A stretch of 64,000 bases of DNA, from the NCBI RefSeq assembly GCF_904846075.1, contig NZ_CAJGZH010000001.1, positions 124,001-188,000 of the forward strand, written 5' to 3'. The notes below the pieces were generated by a model. That model ran no database searches and was not told the origin of the DNA. It saw nothing but the letters and a program-made list of their open reading frames with translations. The stretch comes from Psychrobacter glacincola. GTDB lineage: Bacteria; Pseudomonadota; Gammaproteobacteria; Pseudomonadales; Moraxellaceae. This document shows positions 1-7,631 of the stretch, one piece after another (position 1 is the first letter of the stretch; every line of letters starts with the position of its first letter). A program made the position numbers and the translations under genes.

Positions 1-71
1 CACTCATCATAACATAAGACTAAGAAAAATTAGGGCAGCGAAGTTTAAAGCGACCTTATTAGCAGCTACCT

Positions 72-243
72 AGGTCGTGTCATCAATTAGCACATTAGTG
101 CGTTTAGTGGTCTTAAAGTGGCTAAATTTTGCTAAACATCGTCAGCAATTTTGTCAATATGTTCATATTAACGGCAATTGCTTCCTTGTTTATCTACAAT
201 TTTTCTCATTTTAAGCCTCACAATCTAATTGATGACACGCCCT
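72..243 (-). mobile_element. Internally deleted IS relic (MITE-like) with terminal inverted repeats
   Basis: An 18-bp inverted repeat bounds the element: GGTCGTGTCATCAATTAG at 72-89 and its near-perfect complement ending at 243, differing at one position. Both ends abut TA, so the target duplication is probably TA or CTAG. On the minus strand the left part starts a short reading frame (MRKIVDKQGSNCR, then stop), and the right part reads as a transposase-like tail ending IDDTT just inside the repeat. This looks like an insertion sequence that lost its middle; the ends resemble IS5-family (IS427-like) elements, but the family is inferred from memory. No functional transposase remains. Confidence 0.6.
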
Positions 244-311
244 AGATTGTACTGTCGTCAATCACTTGGCAGTAGATACGTAAAAAGCCTAAAGCGATAG
301 AAAGTACGATT

Positions 312-1541
312 TTAGACGCGCAAATACCGTCCACCTTGCACACTAATGATGCCTAATAATTCAAGCTCCATTAACTGTCCAATCAGCTGTGGTGTGGCAA
401 GTTTGGTAGCGATAATCAGCGCATCTAAATCCTGCCCGTGCCAATCAAGCTGCTCATAAACAAGGGTTAAATGCTCTGGTACGACGATAGCGCTGGGAGC
501 AGATTTGATATTGGATGATGCTAGCTTGCCAGTATCTGCAGTAGAACTGCTAACGTTTTCTGTCTGACTGCGACTCAATGTAGATAAGACAGTTGATTGA
601 AATGAGTGACTGTTATATGGCAACTGACTATTGATATCCTCTAGCACTTGCTGTGGATGATAAATTAAGGTCGCGCCTTCGCGTATTAAGTGATGACAAC
701 CTTCAGCATTGCTATTATCAATATGACTTGGAATCGCAAAAACTTGCTTACCCTGCTCCGAGGTTAAACGCGCGGTAATCAGCGAACCACTCTGAATGGT
801 CGCCTCCGTCACAATCGTTGCTAAGCTCAATCCAGCGACCAAACGATTACGCCGTGGAAACGTATGCTTATGTGGCATTGTATGCGGCAACAGCTCACTA
901 ATAATACAGCCGCCTTGCTCAATTATTTGGGCAAACAATTTATCATGATGATTGGGATAATTGACCTCAATACCCGTACCCATTACCCCAATCGTTCGAC
1001 CTTGATATTCAGCATCTGCCTGTGCTAAAGCGCCTAGATGTGCTCGTTTATCGACACCCATGGCAAGACCGCTGGTGATGATATAACCAGCTTGCGCCAA
1101 ATATTGTGCGATATCAAAGGTGATTTTTTGGGCATGGGCAGTGGGTTTTCGGCTACCGACGATCGCGATTTGCGCTTGACGCAAACGCGCTTTATTGCCT
1201 CGGTAAAATAATAAAGGCGGTGGGTCATAGATTTGCGAGAGCTGTGCGGGATAATCAGGCTGGTCGGCGAATAGCAGACCGTAGCGCCCCTCGATGAGTG
1301 CTTGCTGAATTTTATCGATACTGGCTTGCGTTTGCTCTGGCTGTTCATGACGGGCAAGATGGCTATGATGAATACCCAGTTGCCGCCACGCATCTACTTT
1401 GGCGTACCAAGCAAGCTCTGCTGTGCCAAAAGAAGTAATGAGCTTATGATAAGCAGATAATGATGCATTCACCTCAGTCCACAGCGCCAGTACTGCGCGC
1501 TGCTCATCTGATAAAGAAGAAGTAACTGCCATCATAATCAT
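312..1541 (-). CDS. dprA: DNA-processing protein DprA (Smf)
   Basis: DprA binds incoming single-stranded DNA during natural transformation and loads RecA on it in the cytoplasm. The 409-residue product has the family's Rossmann fold with the IVGSRKPT signature near residues 127-134, a GTGIEVNYP motif near 190, and the LSLATIVTEA and SGSLITARL segments that complete the core. A C-terminal winged-helix-like domain follows (about 355-409, ending GGRYLRV), as in many proteobacterial DprA proteins. Several ATG codons cluster at the start (1541, 1535, 1532), so the exact start is open. The LysM protein gene lies upstream on the same strand, a neighbour pairing common in Moraxellaceae. Confidence 0.95.
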   Translation of the reverse strand: MIMMAVTSSLSDEQRAVLALWTEVNASLSAYHKLITSFGTAELAWYAKVDAWRQLGIHHSHLARHEQPEQTQASIDKIQQALIEGRYGLLFADQPDYPAQLSQIYDPPPLLFYRGNKARLRQAQIAIVGSRKPTAHAQKITFDIAQYLAQAGYIITSGLAMGVDKRAHLGALAQADAEYQGRTIGVMGTGIEVNYPNHHDKLFAQIIEQGGCIISELLPHTMPHKHTFPRRNRLVAGLSLATIVTEATIQSGSLITARLTSEQGKQVFAIPSHIDNSNAEGCHHLIREGATLIYHPQQVLEDINSQLPYNSHSFQSTVLSTLSRSQTENVSSSTADTGKLASSNIKSAPSAIVVPEHLTLVYEQLDWHGQDLDALIIATKLATPQLIGQLMELELLGIISVQGGRYLRV

Positions 1542-1611
1542 CTAGCTCGTATAGGCTAAGTTAGTATATCCCGTCCAAAAATGAGCATGTTCTCACTTAT
1601 AGTGTACTCAT

Positions 1612-2709
1612 TTATAGATATGGCGGTGGTAACAGCTGGTCGCCGACGTTTAATGGTAGCTCTGAATCAAGCACATAAGCATAGCTAATATTATCGAAAG
1701 TATTGAATACCATGACCATACCGCTTGGCTCATTTGGTAAGCGTACTGGCGTGTCATTGTCTTTGGTATCGCGGATCAAAGCCCCTTTTTGATAGACAGT
1801 CAATACATCACCAGGCTTAGCACCATGGGTACTACCTAAATTGATAGCAACAACACTACCCTTCGCCGCTGAGCTGATTGAGTCCATGACTCGGACAATC
1901 ATGCCACCACGACTGACCGTTGCAGGGGCTGGATAAAACACAGGTGGAATAGAGTTATTCAATTCAACAAATACGCGATCACCTTCACGTACTTCTTTGT
2001 CGTAACTGTCGGTGAGCTGCAAACTGCTGACGCCGTTGGTTTCTGTCGAAGTAACCAAACCCGTCGCAACTTGCGTGACCTCTAAACCGATAACTTCTTG
2101 GGTTTTTGGCTCAACATATAGCTCTCCTTCACGGTAGATACCATAACGCTGACCGACGATCAGTGGCACACCTTTGGCATACACTTTATCGCCACTAGCG
2201 GTAATTAAGTTGCCTTTTTTAGAGGCCAATATATAAGGCGTGGTATTAAAATCTTGTGGATTAACGATGACTGTCTTATCTAACCAGTGTTGAATAGCAG
2301 ACCACGGAAGCGGTGGAATACTGTTGGCTGTTGAAGTGACTGAGACTGTGCTAGATACCACGTTACCCGTTAACTGCTTTTCAACTCCAGCACAACCTTC
2401 GCCAGTATCAACACCAATTAAGGTTTTACCTTGAATCACGCATAAGATAAGGATGTCGTTAGGATAAATAAGATTGGGGTTTTTGATTTGCTTATTGGTT
2501 GCCCAGATCTCTTTCCAGCGCCACGGACTGTCTAAATAACGTCCTGATATGTCCCACAACGTATCGCCTTTTTTGACGATATAGCGATTAGGCGCATCCG
2601 CTTTGATGGCTGGTGGTGGATTGTTAGCGTGGGCAGCACTCATTAGCATTGCACTACTATATGTCGTGATTAATAGTGTTTTTGCTATCGTTTTTAAGCT
2701 CATCTTCAT
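1612..2709 (-). CDS. LysM-domain peptidoglycan-binding exported protein
   Basis: I start this at the ATG at 2709 rather than 2757, because MKMSLKTIAKTLL begins a clean signal peptide that ends near AHA-NNPPP. After it comes one LysM domain (about residues 44-90) with the typical YIVKKGDTLWDISGRYL opening, which binds the N-acetylglucosamine backbone of peptidoglycan. The remaining 270 or so residues form a beta-rich region of unknown role, with repeated RYGIYREGELY, EGDRVFVEL and KPGDVLTVY segments. Exported and probably periplasmic. The gene next to dprA in related genomes encodes a similar LysM protein. A catalytic domain is not visible, so the role is probably structural or a scaffold. Confidence 0.85.
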   Translation of the reverse strand: MKMSLKTIAKTLLITTYSSAMLMSAAHANNPPPAIKADAPNRYIVKKGDTLWDISGRYLDSPWRWKEIWATNKQIKNPNLIYPNDILILCVIQGKTLIGVDTGEGCAGVEKQLTGNVVSSTVSVTSTANSIPPLPWSAIQHWLDKTVIVNPQDFNTTPYILASKKGNLITASGDKVYAKGVPLIVGQRYGIYREGELYVEPKTQEVIGLEVTQVATGLVTSTETNGVSSLQLTDSYDKEVREGDRVFVELNNSIPPVFYPAPATVSRGGMIVRVMDSISSAAKGSVVAINLGSTHGAKPGDVLTVYQKGALIRDTKDNDTPVRLPNEPSGMVMVFNTFDNISYAYVLDSELPLNVGDQLLPPPYL

Positions 2710-2757
2710 TGTTATATCCACAATATGTACCGCTGTTGTCGCCACAATTAGTACCAT

Positions 2758-3081
2758 TTAGATCTATTACTTAACCTTAATCTTTGACTGTCATTAAAAT
2801 AGTGACAAGCAATGAGGGTCGTAAAGGGATTTAACCGTACGATTATCATGACGCTTATAGGGCAGCTGTTCAGTGTAATTGGCTGGTATGATTACTAAAA
2901 AAGCGTCTAGCAAAATGATGAGTCGCCGACGCTGTTTCTAATATTACAATTATATCTACCATAACACAATCATAAACACTTTATTACAATGGCGTAACTT
3001 TTATATGAATATTATTTCTATAGTTCGTCATTGAAATTTACAGAGTCCTTCATGAAAATAAGCATTAAAATCAACTCTGAT
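2758..3081. other. Intergenic region between thrC and the LysM gene
   Basis: This 324-bp stretch is AT-rich and carries no open reading frame I trust. It must hold the promoter of the LysM-protein gene and the 3' end of the thrC transcript. A weak hairpin can be drawn from the GACGC-containing bases near 2908-2935, but it lacks a clear T-tract, so I do not call it a terminator. Confidence 0.4.
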
Positions 3082-4503
3082 TTATACTGCATTTGGTATC
3101 ACATACTGACGAATTTGCTCAGCGACCAGCTCAGCGTTATTATCTAATACCACCACCTGCTGCGGTAAGTCTTCTAAGCCATCGGTATGCGCAGGACGCG
3201 CAATTTCTATTTTTCCAACAGCTTCAACTATCGTATCGGCAAACTTAACGGGCAACGCTGTTTCTGCACAAACAATCACTTCACCCTCGCGCTGTAATTG
3301 TTTGGCGACTTTGATACCATCGGCCGTGTGCGGATCGACCAATTCACCATACTGCTCATAAAGCGCTTTAATGGTTTGCAAGCGGTCATTATGGGTCGAT
3401 TTGCCCGCAGCAAAACCGTAGCGAGTGTTAACCGCCTCCATTAAGTCAGACAAATCAAAACCTTGACCAGATTTCACCCCTTCAAATAACTCATGAACAC
3501 GCGCGCTGTCTTTATCTAATAGTAAATAAACAAAACGCTCAAAGTTAGAGGCTTTAGAGATATCCATCGATGGGCTTGAAGTAATATAGGTTTTTTCAGT
3601 CGGCCGCGGCTGATAAACACCTTGATTAAAGAAGTCGTTGAGTACATCGTTTTCGTTGGTTGCGACGATTAAGCGCTCCACGGGCAACCCCATTTCACGC
3701 GCGATATGGCCAGCACAAATATTACCAAAGTTACCTGATGGCACGCTAAAACTGACTTTTTCATCGTTGCTTGTAGTGACCGCAAAATAGGCTTTAAAGT
3801 AATAAACAATCTGCGCTAGGATACGACCCCAGTTAATAGAATTAACCGTACCTAAATTATAAGCCGCTTTGAACTTAGCATCCTGTTGTAGCGCTTTGAC
3901 AATATCTTGGCAATCATCAAACATGCCGTCGATGGCGATATTATGAATGTTATCATCGGTCAAGCTATACATCTGCGCGCGCTGGAATTCACTCATTTTG
4001 CCGTGCGGTGACAGCATAAAGACTTCGATGTTTTCTTTACCACGCAGGGCATATTCTGCTGCACTGCCTGTATCACCACTGGTCGCACCAATAATGGTGA
4101 TGCGCGCGTCTTTCTTCTTCAGTACATATTCGAAAGCATTACCCAAAAACTGCATGGCAACATCTTTAAATGCCAACGTCGGACCGTTCGACAAGCCTAA
4201 AATGTATAAATTATTGTCAAGTTTGCGGACAGGAACAATCTCATCAGAGCCAAATATCTCAGCGGTGTAAGTACGCTCAATAATATCTTGCAAATCAGCC
4301 GCAGGAATATCAGTCGCAAAGCGCTGCATAATTGCCATCGCAAGCTGTGGGTAGCTCAGCGTACGCCATTCATCAAGCGTTGCACTATCAATATTCGGAT
4401 AATGCTCAGGCAACATCAAACCACCGTCTGGTGCAAGACCCATTAATAACACATCACTAAAATCCATCGGCGCTGTCTGACCACGGGTACTGATATATTT
4501 CAT
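3082..4503 (-). CDS. thrC: Threonine synthase
   Basis: Threonine synthase converts O-phosphohomoserine to threonine with pyridoxal phosphate, the last step of the pathway. The 473-residue protein shows the N-terminal TRGQTAPMDFSDVLLMGLAPDGGL signature, the PLP lysine in GPTLAFKDVAMQFLG (K113) and the IGATSGDTGSAAEYAL and FSVPSGNFGN motifs that bind the cofactor phosphate and substrate. Length fits the proteobacterial ThrC class. The start at 4503 has AGGACA about 6 bases upstream. It sits 41 bp after rsmB on the same strand and may be cotranscribed with fmt-rsmB. No homoserine dehydrogenase or kinase gene is nearby. Confidence 0.96.
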   Translation of the reverse strand: MKYISTRGQTAPMDFSDVLLMGLAPDGGLMLPEHYPNIDSATLDEWRTLSYPQLAMAIMQRFATDIPAADLQDIIERTYTAEIFGSDEIVPVRKLDNNLYILGLSNGPTLAFKDVAMQFLGNAFEYVLKKKDARITIIGATSGDTGSAAEYALRGKENIEVFMLSPHGKMSEFQRAQMYSLTDDNIHNIAIDGMFDDCQDIVKALQQDAKFKAAYNLGTVNSINWGRILAQIVYYFKAYFAVTTSNDEKVSFSVPSGNFGNICAGHIAREMGLPVERLIVATNENDVLNDFFNQGVYQPRPTEKTYITSSPSMDISKASNFERFVYLLLDKDSARVHELFEGVKSGQGFDLSDLMEAVNTRYGFAAGKSTHNDRLQTIKALYEQYGELVDPHTADGIKVAKQLQREGEVIVCAETALPVKFADTIVEAVGKIEIARPAHTDGLEDLPQQVVVLDNNAELVAEQIRQYVIPNAV

Positions 4504-4544
4504 TAGATTGTCCTGTCTATAATGAGATTATTAGTTAAAACGGT

Positions 4545-6113
4545 TTATTCAGCAGTTTTGTGCAGCAAGGCATAATAAAAGCCATCGCCGCTCTCGCTAT
4601 CAATTGGCAAGCACTGACGACCAATCGCCTGTTCAATACCCCAATTACAATCGTCGCTAAATTCAACGGCTGCTACATTATTATAGTGAGTCATGAAATC
4701 TTGCATCTGCTCGACGTTCTCTTGCTTTAGGATAGAGCAAGTGACGTATAAGAGGTAACCACCAACTTTAAGTTGTGGCCATAGATTATGCAAGATATCG
4801 GCTTGTAGCAATGCCGTTTGCTCAACGTCTTCTTCAGTACGCAAGATACTGATATCAGGATGACGACGGATTACGCCTGTCGCTGTACAAGGTGAGTCTA
4901 GTAATATAGCGTCAAATACGAGCTTACTCTTTTTCTTACCCGCCCCTTGCCATGTGGTCGCATCAGCACAGACAATATTAAGCTCAATATTTTTCTCAGC
5001 TTGCTGCAAGTCGTGCTGACTTAAGTTTAAGCGCTGTAAATTAGTATGAATACGCTCGATACGTGGCGCTTCATTATCTATCGCAGTAATCTTAACTTTC
5101 GAAATCACAGGCGACGTTTCAGCATCGTCTTGTTTCACGTGAAACAACGAAGACTCATTTGAGCTGATTAATTCTAACCAATGAGCAAGCTTACCACCAG
5201 GCGCTGCACAGGCATCTAAAATGCGGATCTCGTTGTTATTGGTGTCTATATCGCCGTCTGCATCATCGTTTTTAACAGTCAGCTTATTAAGTAAAGCTTT
5301 ATGAATAAGCGGCGCGGCAAGCTGAGCATGCAGATCTTGTACACTAGCCGCTCCTTCAGCGAATTGCGGTAAGGCATTGACTGCGGTGCTTTGATGTAGT
5401 CTAAGACCTTTGGTTACTATACTATTAGATGCGGCTGCATCCGATGAGTTGCGTAAATTAAAACCACTCGTTAGCTCAACCAAATCTGCTTCAACTTCAA
5501 ATTCCACCAAGGCTTGCTGATAATCCTCTACCGAGGTAACCGCTGTATTCACGCGTAAAAACATCGGTGCAGGTTGACGTAAACCCTGCATCAAATCGTC
5601 ATACTGCTCACTCCAATCTTGCTTAAGCTGATAGGCAAGCCAATTCGGTAAGCTGTGTTTTTTATCACATTTCTTGCGGAACTTACTTGGGTTTTTAGCG
5701 ACTTTACGCAAGATGGCATTGATTAAACCCGTCGCATGCGCAAATTCGATTTCTTTTGCTGCTTCAACTGTTTCATGAATCGCCGCATGGTCAGCCACTT
5801 GCAAATAAAGCAGCTGGGTTAAACCTACTTGAATCGTCGTACGTACTTCTTTTTCATCAATAGAGTTATCAGCCAGACTATCGAGTAGACGCTCAAGGGC
5901 GTACCATTGGCGCAACGTGGTTAGCAATAACGCATGAGCAAAGCCTTTATCCCCGTCATGTAAACTGTTTAATAGCGGATCAAGGACGCTCGCTAGCGAT
6001 TGACCATTTTGAATCGCCAATAAAGTGCGAATCACGCGGACGCGGACGCTGCCATTCATGATAAGGTTACTTGACGGTTTGAGCTTATTGTTTCTTGGCG
6101 CAGTGCTTCTCAT
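4545..6113 (-). CDS. rsmB: 16S rRNA m5C967 methyltransferase RsmB
   Basis: RsmB methylates C967 of 16S rRNA using S-adenosylmethionine. The N-terminal NusB-like RNA-binding domain covers about residues 20-160. The Rossmann methyltransferase domain has the SAM loop DACAAPGGKLAH near residue 305, then the two cysteines of the m5C family: DSPCTATGVIRRHPDI and the TCSIL motif. At 522 residues it is longer than the roughly 430 of E. coli, mainly through inserted acidic and serine-rich loops around residues 215-345. One such loop contains LFHVKQ, encoded by a perfect parS palindrome at 5131-5146. Upstream AAGGAAA supports the start. Follows fmt by 119 bp. Confidence 0.95.
   Translation of the reverse strand: MRSTAPRNNKLKPSSNLIMNGSVRVRVIRTLLAIQNGQSLASVLDPLLNSLHDGDKGFAHALLLTTLRQWYALERLLDSLADNSIDEKEVRTTIQVGLTQLLYLQVADHAAIHETVEAAKEIEFAHATGLINAILRKVAKNPSKFRKKCDKKHSLPNWLAYQLKQDWSEQYDDLMQGLRQPAPMFLRVNTAVTSVEDYQQALVEFEVEADLVELTSGFNLRNSSDAAASNSIVTKGLRLHQSTAVNALPQFAEGAASVQDLHAQLAAPLIHKALLNKLTVKNDDADGDIDTNNNEIRILDACAAPGGKLAHWLELISSNESSLFHVKQDDAETSPVISKVKITAIDNEAPRIERIHTNLQRLNLSQHDLQQAEKNIELNIVCADATTWQGAGKKKSKLVFDAILLDSPCTATGVIRRHPDISILRTEEDVEQTALLQADILHNLWPQLKVGGYLLYVTCSILKQENVEQMQDFMTHYNNVAAVEFSDDCNWGIEQAIGRQCLPIDSESGDGFYYALLHKTAE
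5131..5146. other. parS site (perfect), inside rsmB
   Basis: TGTTTCACGTGAAACA matches the conserved bacterial ParB-binding palindrome exactly. It lies in coding sequence and is read there as LFHVKQ. ParB nucleates on such sites near the origin to recruit SMC and segregate the chromosome. Confidence 0.9.
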
Positions 6114-6232
6114 TAAATTGAATTTCCTTGACGTCTAATAATTAGCGTCTGATAAAAGTTGGATTGTTTGGTATTAAATAACGAATATAAAAATAAATAA
6201 GGTTAAGCGGTATTAAACTGATTTAGGAGCAA

Positions 6233-7315
6233 TTATTTTAAGTCTGCTGTGAACTGGTCGCCATCATTTAATTGGTTACCATGGCAGATTTGCTCGGCTG
6301 TCATTGGTTTACCACCAGCAAACTGTAATTGGGTGATAGCTAAAGTAGTGGCTGATTGCTCAGTGTTTTCTTTTTTACTAACTTGTTTGCCACAAGCTAC
6401 CAATATCGCTTTGCGTCCAACGCTGATGACCGTACCAGCAGGCTGATTGGTTTGCTGCGACGGATTCACAGGTAAGCTGGCTAAAATTTTGACGCGCTGC
6501 CCTGCCAAAAAAGTATAAGCACCTGGCCATGGCGTTAGTCCACGAATTTGTCGTTCGATAATAGTCGCTGATTGTGTCCAGTCGATTTCACCTTCAGTTT
6601 TGACCAGTTTCTCGGCGTAATTGGCTTGACTGTCATCTTGAGCGATAGCCTGAGCTTGATAATGTGGTAAATCTTTTAGCACAGTAATAATGGCGGTCGC
6701 ACCAAGCTCAGCCATTTTATCATGGAGGCTGGCAGCCGTATCATCAGCCTCAATAGGAGCGCTGATTTTGTAGATCATATCACCTGTATCTAAGCCCTTA
6801 TCCATCTGCATAATGGTAATACCCGTCTCGCTATCACCCGCCAATAACGCGCGGTGAATAGGTGCTGCACCGCGCCAGCGTGGTAATAAGGACGCATGAA
6901 TATTAAGGCAACCATAAGTCGGTGTGGTCAATACCCCAATCGGCAATATCAAGCCATAAGCCGCGACAATCATCACATCTGGCTGATAACTACGCAGAGT
7001 CTCACGTGCAACCAACCCTTCACTACTAGATTTTTTAAAGGTGAGAGGCTGCTCAACGGCAATATCATGCGCCAATGCGACTTGCTTTACTGCAGAGGCT
7101 GATAATTTTTGACCCCGTCCTGCCTTGCGATCAGGTTGCGTATACACAGCGACGATGTCTATATTCAACGCTTCTTGCTGGCTGATAAGCGCCTCAAGAC
7201 TAACGGCGGCAAACTCAGGAGTGCCAGCAAACGCAACTCTTAAGCGCTTACTAGACGAGCAATCTTTCGTCTTAGATGGCATGGATAAATCGGAGGCAGA
7301 AGCAATTGTAGTCAT
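6233..7315 (-). CDS. fmt: Methionyl-tRNA formyltransferase
   Basis: Fmt formylates initiator Met-tRNA from 10-formyl-tetrahydrofolate so translation can start. The catalytic signature NIHASLLPRWRGAAP is present with N138, H140 and the SLLPRWRG substrate loop, followed by the GDMIYK stretch that contains the catalytic aspartate. The C-terminal OB-fold domain covers about residues 240-350. The 360-residue length exceeds the usual 315 because of an N-terminal extension (MTTIASASDLSMPSK), so translation may begin at a later methionine (M12). First gene of the fmt-rsmB-(thrC) run. Confidence 0.95.
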   Translation of the reverse strand: MTTIASASDLSMPSKTKDCSSSKRLRVAFAGTPEFAAVSLEALISQQEALNIDIVAVYTQPDRKAGRGQKLSASAVKQVALAHDIAVEQPLTFKKSSSEGLVARETLRSYQPDVMIVAAYGLILPIGVLTTPTYGCLNIHASLLPRWRGAAPIHRALLAGDSETGITIMQMDKGLDTGDMIYKISAPIEADDTAASLHDKMAELGATAIITVLKDLPHYQAQAIAQDDSQANYAEKLVKTEGEIDWTQSATIIERQIRGLTPWPGAYTFLAGQRVKILASLPVNPSQQTNQPAGTVISVGRKAILVACGKQVSKKENTEQSATTLAITQLQFAGGKPMTAEQICHGNQLNDGDQFTADLK

Positions 7316-7631
7316 AAACAGGCATTATATAAGGTTGATTGGCTCATTATAGGTGAGTTTGCGATGTTGTGCCATGGTTGTAATAACGGTAATCGAGCGT
7401 TACCAATGATACGGTTTGTCTTTATAATAGAAAGCAAGCAGGGCGCTCTTATTGATGAGTTTATTTACAAAATAATGCGTGATTGAGCGATATTCCACTG
7501 CCATTCGCCACTTTTTTCTAGATAATAGCTGTAAAACCGTAAAAGATAAAACGGCTTGAATAAACCAGCTACTGTGCCAAACTGATGACTTACTCACTAT
7601 GTTTCTTGTGTCGATATAGGACCACGCTTTC
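7316..7631. other. Divergent intergenic region between fmt and the sensor kinase gene
   Basis: About 316 bp separate two divergently transcribed genes, so promoters for both must lie here. I see no convincing conserved -35/-10 pair, hairpin or repeat. A 77-codon reading frame on the minus strand has no recognisable features and is probably not a gene. Confidence 0.4.
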
